Notes: generated from the sequence alone by a model not told the origin. A DNA stretch of 64,000 nucleotides from Enterococcus sp. 9E7_DIV0242 (GCF_002140975.2 NZ_CP147247.1:62001-126000), one strand, 5' to 3'; positions 8,732-17,297 are shown, counted from the stretch's first letter. Program-made: numbers and translations.

Positions 8732-9925
8732 ATGAAAACAATCAACGGGACAATTGCTTCACCAAAGGGCTTTTACGCAGACGGCTTTCACAGCGGACTA
8801 AAGCGGAAAAGAAAAGATATCGGCTGGATCTATTCAGAGTATCCGGCGCAAGCGGCAGGCGTATTCACGACCAACGCCGTTCAGGCAGCACCAATTCAAG
8901 TAACAAAACAAGCCCTGAAATCGGATTACTTACAGGCAATAATCGTAAACTCGGGAAATGCGAATGCCTGTACGGGAAAAAATGGCCTTCTTCATGCCCA
9001 GGAGATGCAACAAATGGCTGCACAAAAGTTAGGTGTTTCTTCTGGGAGTGTAGCTGTTGCATCAACGGGTGTTATTGGACAAGAATTACCGATGACAACC
9101 ATCAAAAAAGGAATCTTCGGCTTGAATAAAACAGAAGGAACGCCTGGACATTTTCACGAGGCTATTTTAACGACAGATACACGAACAAAGGAAATCGTTG
9201 TTATGAGTGAAATAGATGGGGAAATGGTAACGATGGCAGGCGTTGCTAAGGGTTCTGGAATGATTCATCCGAATATGGCGACGATGTTGGCCTTTATCAC
9301 GACAGATGCAGCAATTAAAAATCAGCTGCTGCAAGAGACCTTGAAGCACATAACGGATCAAACGTTTAATCAAATCACTGTTGATGGTGACACCTCGACC
9401 AATGACATGGTTCTAGTCATGGCCAATGGAGCAGCCGGCAATCCTTTCATCCAAAAAGAAAGTGAAGGATATCAAGAATTTACTGCGATGCTTCGTGTTG
9501 TAATGGAAGAGCTTGCTAAAATGATTGCTCAGGATGGTGAGGGTGCGACCAAGCTGATCGAAGCAGCCGTCACTCACGCGAAGGATCAGCTGACAGCCAG
9601 AATGATTGCGAAAAAAATTGTCGGCTCTTCCTTGGTAAAAACAGCGATGTTTGGTGCAGACCCTAATTGGGGCAGAATCATTTGTGCAATTGGGTACGCA
9701 GACCCATCTATCGATCCTGAAAAAGTAACCATCTCAATTGGTGGATTGCCAGTACTGATCAATAGTCAGCCGCAAAGCTTTGATGAAATGAAAATGAGAG
9801 AGATTCTTGTACAGGACAAAATTATGATTCTCGTTGATCTTCAGGATGGCACAAAAACAGGAACTGCCTGGGGCTGCGATCTGACGTACAAATATGTAGA
9901 AATCAACGCACTATACCATACCTAA
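8732..9925 (+). CDS. argJ: Bifunctional ornithine acetyltransferase / N-acetylglutamate synthase ArgJ
   Basis: Recycles the acetyl group from N-acetylornithine to glutamate and, in the bifunctional form, also makes N-acetylglutamate from acetyl-CoA. ArgJ is autocleaved into two chains; the cleavage and nucleophile site is visible as [10 protein letters not shown] with Thr184. Length is 397 residues, as expected. Both ends look intact (DPNWGRI near 310; C-terminal [16 protein letters not shown]). No argA or argE is in the window, which fits the cyclic pathway run by ArgJ. Whether the enzyme is mono- or bifunctional cannot be told from sequence alone. Confidence 0.96.
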   Translation: MKTINGTIASPKGFYADGFHSGLKRKRKDIGWIYSEYPAQAAGVFTTNAVQAAPIQVTKQALKSDYLQAIIVNSGNANACTGKNGLLHAQEMQQMAAQKLGVSSGSVAVASTGVIGQELPMTTIKKGIFGLNKTEGTPGHFHEAILTTDTRTKEIVVMSEIDGEMVTMAGVAKGSGMIHPNMATMLAFITTDAAIKNQLLQETLKHITDQTFNQITVDGDTSTNDMVLVMANGAAGNPFIQKESEGYQEFTAMLRVVMEELAKMIAQDGEGATKLIEAAVTHAKDQLTARMIAKKIVGSSLVKTAMFGADPNWGRIICAIGYADPSIDPEKVTISIGGLPVLINSQPQSFDEMKMREILVQDKIMILVDLQDGTKTGTAWGCDLTYKYVEINALYHT

Positions 9926-9945
9926 GACAGAGAGGAGCAGTTTAT

Positions 9946-10698
9946 TTGGATGAATTGTTAGTTATAAAAATTGGCGGCGCTGCTGGGGACTGTTTGACAG
10001 AAGAGTTTTTTCAGCAAATACACGCATGGCGGTCAGAAGGTAAAAAAATCATCATCATACATGGTGGGGGACACTATATCTCTGAAATGATGACTCGCTT
10101 AAAGGTTCCCGTCTGTCATAAGGAAGGGCTGCGCGTCACAACGAATGAGGTACTAAAAATTACACAAATGGTCTTGATTGGTCAGGTTCAACCGTTGATC
10201 ACCTCTAGATTTCAGCAACAGAATCTCTCTGCTGTTGGGCTGAACGCCTCAAGCAACGGCATCATTTTGGGCGAGTATTTGGATAAACAAGCACTTGGGC
10301 ATGTTGGAAAAGTAACGGAAATTCGAACGGATTTACTGGTCGACCTTCTTGAAAAAGGGTATATTCCGATTATTGCTCCTCTTGGACTGACAGCTTCTGG
10401 TAAATGGTTGAATATCAATGCAGATGATACAGCTTGTCATGTCGCTTCAGCTTTAGACGCAGAGGCACTTTACTTATTAACCGATGTAGCGGGTATCAGA
10501 AAGGACGGCGTGTATCTACAAGACATTTCAGTAGCAGAGACCGATCAATTAATAGAGGAGCAGGTTATCACAGGAGGGATGATTCCTAAAGTCAAAAGTG
10601 CCATGGCTGCTCTTCATGCCGGAGTTAGTAGTATTCATATCACAGATGATATTTTGAAAAAGGGTACAGTGATCCAAGGAAAGAAGGTGCTGGTATGA
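9946..10698 (+). CDS. argB: Acetylglutamate kinase ArgB
   Basis: Phosphorylates N-acetylglutamate, the second and usually arginine-sensitive step. The start is TTG at 9946, supported by GAGAGGAG eight bases ahead and by the conserved N-terminus right after it (LLVIKIGGAAGD). Amino-acid-kinase motifs seen are KIGGAA (6-11), HGGGH (about 35-39), the NINADDTA segment (about 158-165), and GGMIPKVKSA near the C-terminus. Length is 250 residues. Its TGA stop overlaps the argD start (bases 10695-10698, ATGA), so translation is coupled. Confidence 0.96.
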   Translation: MDELLVIKIGGAAGDCLTEEFFQQIHAWRSEGKKIIIIHGGGHYISEMMTRLKVPVCHKEGLRVTTNEVLKITQMVLIGQVQPLITSRFQQQNLSAVGLNASSNGIILGEYLDKQALGHVGKVTEIRTDLLVDLLEKGYIPIIAPLGLTASGKWLNINADDTACHVASALDAEALYLLTDVAGIRKDGVYLQDISVAETDQLIEEQVITGGMIPKVKSAMAALHAGVSSIHITDDILKKGTVIQGKKVLV

Positions 10699-11849
10699 CA
10701 CAGTTATTTCCAAACTATAAACGAAAAAACATCGAGTTTGTTGCAGGGGATAAGAACTATTTGATTGATTCTGACGGAAAAAAATATCTTGATTTTACTA
10801 GTGGGATCGGCGTTGTCAATTTAGGCTATAATCATCCGGTGCTTAATCAAGTTTTAAAAGAGCAATCTGAAAAAATTTGGCACACACCCAATCTATACGA
10901 AAACAGTCTTCAAGAAGACCTGGCAAAACAGTTAGCCGGTGCCTCTGACTATTTAGCCTATTTTTGTAATAGTGGGGCTGAAGCAAATGAAGCAGCTATA
11001 AAATTGGCCCGTAAAGCAACGGGCAGAAGCAAAATCATCACCTTTGAACAATCCTTTCATGGTAGGACCTTTGGCGCTATGAGTGCTACAGGACAAGCTG
11101 CAATTCATCAAGGATTTTATCCATTATTGCCGGAATTTGCGTATGTTCCATATAATGCATTGGATAAATTAGAGCAGGAGCTAGATGGAAATACGGCGGC
11201 TGTTATGTTGGAACTGATTCAAGGAGAGGGTGGTGTGATTCCAGCTGAAAAACAGTGGATCAAGCAAGTGGTCGCACTTTGTGAGAAAAACGGTTCTTTA
11301 GTGATTGTAGATGAGGTGCAGACAGGTATTGGGCGAACAGGCGCTTTCTATGTGTCTGAAGCCTATGATATTACGCCTGATGTTATCACTTTGGCGAAAG
11401 GTCTTGGCAATGGGTTTCCAGTCGGCGCGATGCTCGGCAAAGCGAAATATGCAGACGCATTTCAAGCGGGGAGCCATGGTTCAACCTTTGGTGGAAATAA
11501 ACTAGCGATGGCTGTTGCCGGAGAGGTTGTATCACTCATTCGTCAGCCAGAATTTTTGGCTGATACCAAGAAAAAAGGCTTGTTCGCAATGGAAACACTC
11601 GAGAAATGTTTAAGCGGTAATCCGATTGTTACGAATGTGCGAGGAATGGGCTTGATGATTGGTATTGAGCTATCAGATAGACAACTCTTGGAGCTCGCTA
11701 TAGATAAGTTGCAGCAAAAGAATGTTCTTGTTTTAAAAGCAGGTTCGACAGTTCTGCGCTTGTTGCCACCATTGACAATTACTGAAAATGAACTTACAGA
11801 AGGAATAGAAAAAATCGACCAAGTATTGGAGGAATTAGCACATGTCTGA
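10695..11849 (+). CDS. argD: Acetylornithine aminotransferase ArgD
   Basis: PLP-dependent class III aminotransferase that turns N-acetylglutamate semialdehyde into N-acetylornithine. Motifs visible include NSGAEANEAAIKLAR (about 95-109), the PLP-contact aspartate in IVDEVQTGIGRTG (about 203-215), the Schiff-base lysine in TLAKGLGNGFPVGA (about 231-244), and HGSTFGGNKLA. Length 384 is typical. It overlaps argB by 4 bp and argF by 8 bp. The operon context favours ArgD over 4-aminobutyrate aminotransferase. Confidence 0.95.
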   Translation: MTQLFPNYKRKNIEFVAGDKNYLIDSDGKKYLDFTSGIGVVNLGYNHPVLNQVLKEQSEKIWHTPNLYENSLQEDLAKQLAGASDYLAYFCNSGAEANEAAIKLARKATGRSKIITFEQSFHGRTFGAMSATGQAAIHQGFYPLLPEFAYVPYNALDKLEQELDGNTAAVMLELIQGEGGVIPAEKQWIKQVVALCEKNGSLVIVDEVQTGIGRTGAFYVSEAYDITPDVITLAKGLGNGFPVGAMLGKAKYADAFQAGSHGSTFGGNKLAMAVAGEVVSLIRQPEFLADTKKKGLFAMETLEKCLSGNPIVTNVRGMGLMIGIELSDRQLLELAIDKLQQKNVLVLKAGSTVLRLLPPLTITENELTEGIEKIDQVLEELAHV

Positions 11850-12777
11850 CACGCTTTTAGGAAAAAGTATTTTAGATTTAACGGAACTGACGAAAGAAGA
11901 TTTTCATGAAATCATTCAGCTCGGGATTGCGATGAAAAAGAATCCTAAGGAGTATAACACCGCATTGTCTGGAAAGATTTTAGCAATGATTTTCGAGAAA
12001 AACAGTACGCGAACACGGGTCTCTTTTGAAGCAGGAATTATTCAACTAGGTGGGCAGGCGATTGTTTTGGACAGTAAAAATACTCAAATGGGAAGAGGGG
12101 AGCCGGTCAAAGATACAGCAAATGTTCTGTCGTCTTATGTAGACGGTATTATGATTCGGACTTATTCAGATCAAGTCGTTCAGGAATTAGCTGAAGAAGC
12201 CTCTATTCCAATCATCAACGGGCTAACGGATAATCACCATCCCTGTCAGGTTTTAGCTGATTTTATGACAATCTATGAAGAAAAAAATAAGCTGGCTGGT
12301 TTAAAATTGGCCTATGTAGGAGATGGAAATAATATGGCTCATTCCTTTCTGCTTGGTGGCAGTATTGTAGGGATGGACATTTCGATTGCATCACCTGTCG
12401 GCTATGAACCAAAAGTCGAGTTTACTCAATTAGCGGAGGAAATCGCGATAAAAACAGGCAGTGAGATCGTACTTACAGAAAATCCAATCGAAGCAGTGAA
12501 GAATGCCGATGTAGTAGTTACTGATGTGTGGGCAAGTATGGGAAGTGAAGCGGAGCAAAAGGAACGAGAAGTTGCTTTTCATAAGTATCAGGTGAATGAT
12601 GCCTTGGTGAAGCATGCCAAGAAAGACTTTACGTTTTTACATTGCCTGCCTGCTCATCGTGGTGAAGAGGTCACAGCATCTGTGATCGATGGCGAACACT
12701 CTGTTATTTATCAAGAAGCAGAAAATCGATTGCATGCACAAAAAGCATTAATGGTCAAAGTGATGAAAGACGTGTGA
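11842..12777 (+). CDS. argF: Ornithine carbamoyltransferase ArgF
   Basis: Joins ornithine and carbamoyl phosphate to citrulline. The carbamoyl-phosphate loop STRTR is at about residues 55-59, the ornithine-side motif HPCQVLADF follows near 133, and the catalytic HCLPAHRGEE is near 268. Length 311 matches anabolic OTCs. It is the last gene of the arg operon, overlapping argD by 8 bp. It differs from the putrescine carbamoyltransferase at 34354, which has [10 protein letters not shown] and belongs to the agmatine pathway. argG and argH, needed to reach arginine, are not in this window. Confidence 0.95.
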   Translation: MSDTLLGKSILDLTELTKEDFHEIIQLGIAMKKNPKEYNTALSGKILAMIFEKNSTRTRVSFEAGIIQLGGQAIVLDSKNTQMGRGEPVKDTANVLSSYVDGIMIRTYSDQVVQELAEEASIPIINGLTDNHHPCQVLADFMTIYEEKNKLAGLKLAYVGDGNNMAHSFLLGGSIVGMDISIASPVGYEPKVEFTQLAEEIAIKTGSEIVLTENPIEAVKNADVVVTDVWASMGSEAEQKEREVAFHKYQVNDALVKHAKKDFTFLHCLPAHRGEEVTASVIDGEHSVIYQEAENRLHAQKALMVKVMKDV

Positions 12778-12838
12778 AGCAAGTTTAGTCTGTAGTTGTT
12801 ACGTTTTTTATTTAATTAAAGCGGTCAATCTTTACTCT

Positions 12839-12873
12839 AAATGTCTCTTTTCAGGTGAATGAGGCATTTTTTT
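12839..12873 (+). terminator. Terminator of the arg operon
   Basis: AAATGTCTC (12839-12847) pairs with GAGGCATTT (12861-12869) with one G-T pair, followed by a T run to 12873. It lies about 60 bp after the argF stop. Confidence 0.8.
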
Positions 12874-12915
12874 GTTGGATTTGTTTAAATTAGTTATACG
12901 ATTCTGAATTTTTAT

Positions 12916-12944
12916 TTGTAGTTTTAGGCACTTTCTAGTAGAAT
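12916..12944 (+). promoter_or_regulatory. Promoter of ireB-ruvX
   Basis: TTGTAG (12916-12921) and TAGAAT (12939-12944) are 17 bp apart and 38 bp ahead of the ireB start. It is the best sigma-A-like pair in the gap after the arg terminator. Confidence 0.5.
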
Positions 12945-12981
12945 GAATGTGTGTGAATAGAAAGAAAAGAGGTGTAGATAA

Positions 12982-13251
12982 ATGGGTTTTACAGATGAAA
13001 CAGTGCGATTTGACTTTGATGAAAGTCGCAAGAAGGAAGTTAGCGAGACTCTAGCTACCGTATATCGAGCATTAGAAGAAAAGGGTTACAATCCTATCAA
13101 TCAGATTGTGGGATATTTACTTTCAGGAGACCCGGCCTACATTCCTCGCTATCAGGATGCGCGGAATTTAATTCGCCGTCATGAGCGTGATGAAATCATG
13201 GAAGAGCTTGTGAAACATTACCTGACAAGCTATGGTATCAATCTTCGATGA
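12982..13251 (+). CDS. ireB: IreB family regulatory phosphoprotein (UPF0297)
   Basis: Small cytoplasmic protein that in Enterococcus faecalis is phosphorylated by the Ser/Thr kinase IreK and lowers intrinsic cephalosporin resistance. The 89 residues start [10 protein letters not shown]; Thr4 and Thr7, the known phosphorylation sites in E. faecalis IreB, are both present. The core [19 protein letters not shown] is the family signature. The ribosome site AAAGAGGTG is well placed. Its stop overlaps the start of the yqgF/ruvX gene by 4 bp. The family call is safe; the role in resistance is inferred from E. faecalis. Confidence 0.95.
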   Translation: MGFTDETVRFDFDESRKKEVSETLATVYRALEEKGYNPINQIVGYLLSGDPAYIPRYQDARNLIRRHERDEIMEELVKHYLTSYGINLR

Positions 13252-13673
13252 GAGTTATGGGATTAGATGTAGGATCAAAGACAGTCGGTGTAGCTGTCAG
13301 TGATCTTCTTGGCTGGACTGCTCAAGGGATAGAGATTATCCGTATCAATGAAGAGGAGCAGGAATTTGGTTTTGACCGTCTGGGTGAACTGATAAAGGAA
13401 TATGAAGTGACCAAAGTCGTTGTCGGCTTGCCGAAAAACATGAATAATTCAATCGGTCCCAGAGCGGAAGCGTCAATGGCCTACGGGAAGCAGGTGGAGG
13501 AGCTATTTCACTTGCCCGTAGAGTATCAGGATGAACGTTTGACAACTGTTCAGGCAGAACGAATGCTGATTGAACAAGCGAATGCATCTCGTGCTAAGCG
13601 AAAAAAAGTAATCGATAAAGTGGCGGCAGTCATGATCTTACAAAATTACTTAGATAGAGCTAGCAACAAGTAA
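13248..13673 (+). CDS. ruvX: YqgF/RuvX Holliday junction resolvase-like RNase H-fold protein
   Basis: RNase H-fold nuclease of the YqgF family, proposed as a Holliday junction resolvase and, in some bacteria, a pre-16S rRNA 5'-end processing enzyme. The N-terminal [19 protein letters not shown] carries the first catalytic Asp (Asp7). [13 protein letters not shown] (about 64-76) and DERLTT (about 99-104) hold the other acidic positions. Length 141 is standard. It is translationally coupled to ireB and is followed after 330 bp by the DUF1292 gene, an order common in Firmicutes. Confidence 0.93.
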   Translation: MRVMGLDVGSKTVGVAVSDLLGWTAQGIEIIRINEEEQEFGFDRLGELIKEYEVTKVVVGLPKNMNNSIGPRAEASMAYGKQVEELFHLPVEYQDERLTTVQAERMLIEQANASRAKRKKVIDKVAAVMILQNYLDRASNK

Positions 13674-13784
13674 AGAAAACATCCCCTATATAGGGATAAA
13701 ATCTGTTATTCTTGCTGTTTCGACCTTAATGTGATAAACAATTAAGTAGGAATAGTTTAAAGATAAAAGATCGGTTAGAAAAAA

Positions 13785-14003
13785 GAAGGCCATTACTCTT
13801 GCGTAGGAACATCTAGAAGTAATGGCCATCGGACCTCCGAAAAAGAGAAATTGGACAGTGACCTGACCAGTTTCTACAAAAAATAAAAGGAGAACCATTA
13901 CTCTGTTGCAGGAACCTCTAGAAGTAATGGCTATCGGACCTCAAAAAAGAAGAAACAAGACAGATACCTGGCTAGTTTCCTCGGAAATCAAAAGGAGAAT
14001 GAC
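13785..14003 (+). repeat. Tandemly duplicated hairpin leader ahead of the DUF1292 gene
   Basis: Two copies of a unit of about 105 bp lie head to tail. Copy 1 has the stem GGCCATTACT (13788-13797) and AGTAATGGCC (13818-13827). Copy 2 has CCATTACT (13895-13902) and AGTAATGG (13923-13930). Both loops are exactly 20 nt and share an AGGAAC-N-TCTAGA core, and both stems are followed by ATCGGACCTC. The similarity runs on through GACAG...ACCTG...TAGTTTC-like tails to AAAAGGAGAA, so each unit ends in a Shine-Dalgarno; only the second serves the gene. The outermost base pair changes from G-C to A-T between copies, which suggests RNA pairing matters. Confidence 0.75.
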
Positions 14004-14004
14004 A

Positions 14005-14301
14005 ATGACAGAACATAATCATGAAGGACATGAGCATATTACATTAGTAGACGAACAGGGGAACGAAACCCTTTACGAAATTTTACTGACTGTTGACGGT
14101 CAAGAAGAATTTGGTAAGAATTACGTCCTTCTTTATCCAGCTGGTGTGCCGGAAGAAGAAGATGTTGAACTACAAGCCTATGCTTATATCGAAAATGAAG
14201 AAGGAACTGAAGGTGAGCTGCAGCAAATCGAAACGGACGCTGAGTGGGATATGATTGAAGAAGTCTTCAATACCTTCATGACCGAAGAAGAAGAAAAGTA
14301 A
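14005..14301 (+). CDS. DUF1292 (UPF0473, YrzB-like) protein
   Basis: Small acidic cytoplasmic protein of the DUF1292 family, usually found next to yqgF in Firmicutes; its function is unknown. I place the start at ATG 14005, seven bases after AAGGAG, giving 98 residues beginning [21 protein letters not shown], the family's usual N-terminus. A longer reading back to 13906 would translate the duplicated leader and is not credible. The C-terminus is rich in Glu. A terminator follows directly. The gene is separated from ruvX by the tandem hairpin leader, suggesting its own post-transcriptional control. Confidence 0.9.
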   Translation: MTEHNHEGHEHITLVDEQGNETLYEILLTVDGQEEFGKNYVLLYPAGVPEEEDVELQAYAYIENEEGTEGELQQIETDAEWDMIEEVFNTFMTEEEEK

Positions 14302-14310
14302 AATGATAGA

Positions 14311-14346
14311 AGCAGAACCCTTACGCAACAAGGGTTCTGTTTTTTC
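14311..14346 (+). terminator. Terminator after the DUF1292 gene
   Basis: AGCAGAACCCTT (14311-14322) and AAGGGTTCTGT (14330-14340) form a strong stem with a short loop and a TTTTTT tail. Confidence 0.9.
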
Positions 14347-14574
14347 TTTGTCTATAATTTTGCATGTTAAAAAGCTGTCTGATGACATATATCAAAACAA
14401 GCAATAAAAACCCTCTTTAAGTCCTTCTTTTCTAATGATTCTCGTTATGTTATAGTCAATATACCGCTTTCAATTTTAGTGATAAGCGGAAAAATAAAAG
14501 TGTAGGTGAAGTTATGATGACAATGATTAAAATAGATAACGCAGAAGGAAAAACAACTATTAGGAGGAAATTTT

Positions 14575-15396
14575 TTGAACGAAAATTTAAACGAAAAAAT
14601 GTATGTAACAAAGAAATTAACTGGGAATGAAAAGGCAGCAATCAGAGAACTGAAAGCGACAGTTGAAAAAGAAAACATCGGACATAAGCTTGATTTGGAT
14701 TATTTAGATGCTGATCGAAGTAAACATTTGTTATTATGGAATGATGAAAAATTAGAGGTATATGCTTGGCTGTCTTCCTTTGACCCTCAAGAACTGGAAG
14801 TATCAATTATTTCACAGAAGCCAGAACGGTATTTCGAAACAGTCCTAGCGTATTTACATTCTTATGTTGAAAAGCAGAAAATCAGTGAAGCTTTCTTGAT
14901 TGTTGACCAACGGGATGAACGATTAAAAAAATCCATTGAACAGATGCAATGTAAAGCCGATTTTTCTGAAGCTTATATGGAACTAAACCAGAATAATTTC
15001 AATCCAATGACTGAACAGTTGCTTTCTCTGACGAAAGGAACAGCAGCGGAACGAAAAGAAATTGGTCGTTTTATGAATGATGGGGAAGACTATGACATAC
15101 CACAGGAAGATTTAGACAGGATCATGCTTTACAAAGAGGCCGACGATATCTTCTCTTGTCTACGAATAGACGAATCAGAAGGTCGCTTCGGTATTTATGG
15201 TTTTGTTGTGCAGAAAGAACAACGCGGGCGAGGAATTGGCCGAAAGGTTTTATCCACCGCGATTCTGGAAATTCTAAAGAAAAATCCGAAATTGATTTAT
15301 TTAGAGGTAGAAACGAATAATCTAAATGCATTTCATTTGTATTGCTCTTTGGGATTTGAGGTAAAGAGGCAGTTTGATTATTACACTTTCCAATAG
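14575..15396 (+). CDS. GNAT family N-acetyltransferase with N-terminal extension
   Basis: Likely acetyl-CoA-dependent acyltransferase of unknown substrate. The GNAT fold lies in the last 120 residues: the acetyl-CoA loop is VQKEQRGRGIGRKVL (about residues 212-226) and the C-terminal strand is LEVETNNLNAFHLYCSLGFE. The first 140 residues may be a second, degenerate GNAT-like domain. The start is TTG at 14575, chosen because AGGAGG lies exactly seven bases upstream; the next in-frame ATG would lose that site. A terminator follows at 15422. The substrate cannot be inferred. Confidence 0.8.
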   Translation: MNENLNEKMYVTKKLTGNEKAAIRELKATVEKENIGHKLDLDYLDADRSKHLLLWNDEKLEVYAWLSSFDPQELEVSIISQKPERYFETVLAYLHSYVEKQKISEAFLIVDQRDERLKKSIEQMQCKADFSEAYMELNQNNFNPMTEQLLSLTKGTAAERKEIGRFMNDGEDYDIPQEDLDRIMLYKEADDIFSCLRIDESEGRFGIYGFVVQKEQRGRGIGRKVLSTAILEILKKNPKLIYLEVETNNLNAFHLYCSLGFEVKRQFDYYTFQ

Positions 15397-15421
15397 AGTG
15401 TTGGTGAACGACTAAATGATG

Positions 15422-15458
15422 AGCACTAATCAGGAGAAATCTTGATTAGTGCTTTTTT
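15422..15458 (+). terminator. Terminator after the GNAT gene
   Basis: AGCACTAATCA (15422-15432) pairs with TGATTAGTGCT (15443-15453), 11 bp with a 10-nt loop, followed by TTTTT. Confidence 0.9.
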
Positions 15459-15514
15459 CTATTTTCAGATGTATTAAAAAAAAGTTTTGTTTCTGCCACT
15501 ATTTCAATGACGGG

Positions 15515-15562
15515 TTGACAATTCTTAAAACTAGTGTACTATTGTTCTAGTACACTAGTTTT
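15515..15562 (+). promoter_or_regulatory. Promoter with a 15-bp perfect inverted-repeat operator (GntR autorepression)
   Basis: TTGACA (15515-15520) and TACTAT (15537-15542, spacing 16) form the promoter. AAAACTAGTGTACTA (15527-15541) and its exact reverse complement (15548-15562) flank a 6-bp spacer and cover the -10 box and start site. Such a site just ahead of a YtrA-type GntR gene is the expected operator of that regulator. Confidence 0.85.
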
Positions 15563-15574
15563 GGGAGGGATGAA

Positions 15575-15940
15575 ATGAATTTTGCAGAGAACCGACCCAT
15601 TTATTTACAAATCATGGATGAAATCATTCAGCAAATCATTGTTGGAAAACTGAAACCGGGCAATAAAGTAATGGCTGTCAGAGAAATGGCTGTTCAATTA
15701 TCAACCAATCCGAATACGGTTCAACGGGCTTTACAGGAACTTGAGCGAATGGAGATTCTTTATTCGGAGAGAGGAAAGGGACGCTTTGTTACAGAAGATC
15801 AGGATATAGTGGAAAAGCTGAATCGCGAAAAGATTACCGAAGTGATGACGGACTACTTATTAAATATGAAGCTGTTGGGTTTTACTAAAGCAGAGTCTTT
15901 AGATCGCTTGCAGCATTTTGTTGAGGAGGGACAAGAATGA
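15575..15940 (+). CDS. GntR family (YtrA-type) transcriptional regulator
   Basis: Short GntR regulator of 121 residues: a winged-helix DNA-binding domain at about 1-75 (PIYLQIMDEIIQQIIVGKL, then NPNTVQRALQELE) and a brief helical tail, with no ligand-binding FCD or UTRA domain. This is the YtrA subfamily, normally repressing the ABC transporter genes it heads. It sits right behind a perfect inverted repeat overlapping its promoter and overlaps the ATPase gene by 4 bp. Related systems respond to cell-envelope stress or antibiotics; the inducer here is not evident. Confidence 0.92.
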   Translation: MNFAENRPIYLQIMDEIIQQIIVGKLKPGNKVMAVREMAVQLSTNPNTVQRALQELERMEILYSERGKGRFVTEDQDIVEKLNREKITEVMTDYLLNMKLLGFTKAESLDRLQHFVEEGQE

Positions 15941-16632
15941 GTTTTGTGGAAGTAAAAAATTTAGACTACAAAAAGGGCGGTAAAAAGATTTTTTCAAATT
16001 TGAATTTTTCTTTAGACAGGGGACGAATCATTGCTCTCTTAGGTGAAAATGGCTCAGGAAAAACGACAATCATGCGCTTGCTTTCAGGATTAGCTTTAAA
16101 TTGGAAGGGTCAAATGACCATTGATGGTTTACCGATAAATCATGGAACCAAATCAAAGGTCTCCTATTTAGTGGACCTAAATGATTTTCCCAAAGATTTT
16201 ACAATAGAAAAAGTGTTGAGCTTTTATCATCAATTTTATGAGGATTTTTCTTTGGAGCGAGCGGCTGAGTTGCTGGATTTCATGGAATTAGAAAAGAAAA
16301 TGAAGTTGAAGGTTTTATCTCTAGGACAGAAGGGAAAAGTTTCTTTAGCGGTTGCTTTAGCAAGAAAAACTGCTGTTTATCTCTTAGATGAACCCTTGAA
16401 TGGTATTGATTTATTGACGAGGGAAAGAATCATTCAGTCGTTGCTTCGCTGGTTTGAGGAAGATAGCCTTATTTTGATTACTACACATCAACTAGCGGAA
16501 ATTGAAACGATTGTGGATGAAGTGCTGATTTTGAAGAATAGAGAAATCGTTCTTCATCAAGAGCTTGAGTCATTACGAGAAACCAGAGAAATTGGTTTGG
16601 AAGAGCTTTATAGGGAGGAGCTGGCGAAATGA
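15937..16632 (+). CDS. ABC transporter ATP-binding protein
   Basis: ATPase of a two-component ABC exporter-like system. Visible motifs are Walker A GENGSGKT (36-43), a variant signature LSLGQKGKVSLAVALA (near 127-142), Walker B VYLLDEPLNGID (near 145-156) and the H-loop THQLAEIE. The signature carries LGQKG in place of the usual LSGGQ, as in many YtrB-like ATPases. It has 231 residues, is coupled to the GntR gene by a 4-bp overlap and to the membrane subunit by a 4-bp overlap. The cargo is unknown. Confidence 0.93.
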   Translation: MSFVEVKNLDYKKGGKKIFSNLNFSLDRGRIIALLGENGSGKTTIMRLLSGLALNWKGQMTIDGLPINHGTKSKVSYLVDLNDFPKDFTIEKVLSFYHQFYEDFSLERAAELLDFMELEKKMKLKVLSLGQKGKVSLAVALARKTAVYLLDEPLNGIDLLTRERIIQSLLRWFEEDSLILITTHQLAEIETIVDEVLILKNREIVLHQELESLRETREIGLEELYREELAK

Positions 16633-17297
16633 AATGGTTAGCGCTATTAAATAACAGTAAAACAAGAACACTCTATTTTTCAGGCGTAATCTTCAGTCTT
16701 TTTTACAGCTTTGTCAGTATTTACTTCTATCTCACTCAAGGAGATAGAAATGTCTCCGGTCGGTTAAACACGCTGATTTTGTTGTTATCCATTAGTTTTA
16801 TATTCTGTGACACATCAAGATTTTCAGCCTTTTTCCTATCAAAGAGGGTTCGATTACTGCCTTTAAAGACTGGAGTGTTGTATCTGGTCAACCTTTTATT
16901 ATCTGTTGTAAGTGGGCTGGTTTTTATTTTGGTCAATTGGGGAATCGCTAGTGTTGCGCACTTAATTATGTTTCAACGTCTGGATGTTCCTCAGTTTGAT
17001 ATTCCTTATTTGAAAAGTATTTCTTTCTGGTTTGTCCTACTTAGTTTTTATATCCTGTTGCAGTTTTTTGTGTTGCTGGCGCAAGTTGTTTGGCAGCGTT
17101 GGCTTCCACAGCTTTCTAAGAATTGGTTGGTTGTTATTTTTCTTATGCTGCTAATAGGGTTCCTATTTTCACAGCAGCTAATACCTGATTCCGTAATGAA
17201 AGGAAATTTTCTGATTTACTTGGTAATTTTAGTTGTTATTGCAATAGGTACTTCGTGGCAACTAATTGATAAATATTTGGAGACAGAGGTCGGATGA
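16629..17297 (+). CDS. ABC transporter membrane subunit (hypothetical)
   Basis: Membrane protein of 222 residues with about six hydrophobic segments (roughly 16-34, 47-62, 80-105, 133-150, 165-180, 192-210) and no recognised catalytic motif. Its place as third gene of the GntR-ATPase operon, with a 4-bp overlap, marks it as the permease partner. It is shorter than most ABC-2 permeases, so it probably acts as a dimer. Sequence identity to a named family was not recognised. Confidence 0.75.
   Translation: MKWLALLNNSKTRTLYFSGVIFSLFYSFVSIYFYLTQGDRNVSGRLNTLILLLSISFIFCDTSRFSAFFLSKRVRLLPLKTGVLYLVNLLLSVVSGLVFILVNWGIASVAHLIMFQRLDVPQFDIPYLKSISFWFVLLSFYILLQFFVLLAQVVWQRWLPQLSKNWLVVIFLMLLIGFLFSQQLIPDSVMKGNFLIYLVILVVIAIGTSWQLIDKYLETEVG

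Noticed and set aside
8665..9129. 154-codon plus-strand frame overlapping the end of argC and the start of argJ
   Set aside because: It overlaps two well-supported arg genes in another frame, has no ribosome site and a low-complexity basic composition.
13686..13898. Minus-strand frame of 70 codons across the first leader copy
   Set aside because: No ribosome site and the product mirrors the plus-strand hairpin and A/T-rich leader; it exists only because the leader lacks stops on that strand.
13785..14003. Tandem hairpin units read as a CRISPR array
   Set aside because: Only two units, 105-bp period with similarity throughout and no spacers; no cas genes nearby.
13906..14004. Possible N-terminal extension of the DUF1292 protein by 33 residues
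   Set aside because: It would translate the second copy of the duplicated hairpin leader; the well-spaced AAGGAG and family N-terminus place the start at 14005.
14516..14635. Short frame starting MMTMIKIDNAEG upstream of and overlapping the GNAT gene
   Set aside because: Considered as a leader peptide, but it has no good ribosome site and runs out of frame into the GNAT gene; the AGGAGG serves TTG 14575.
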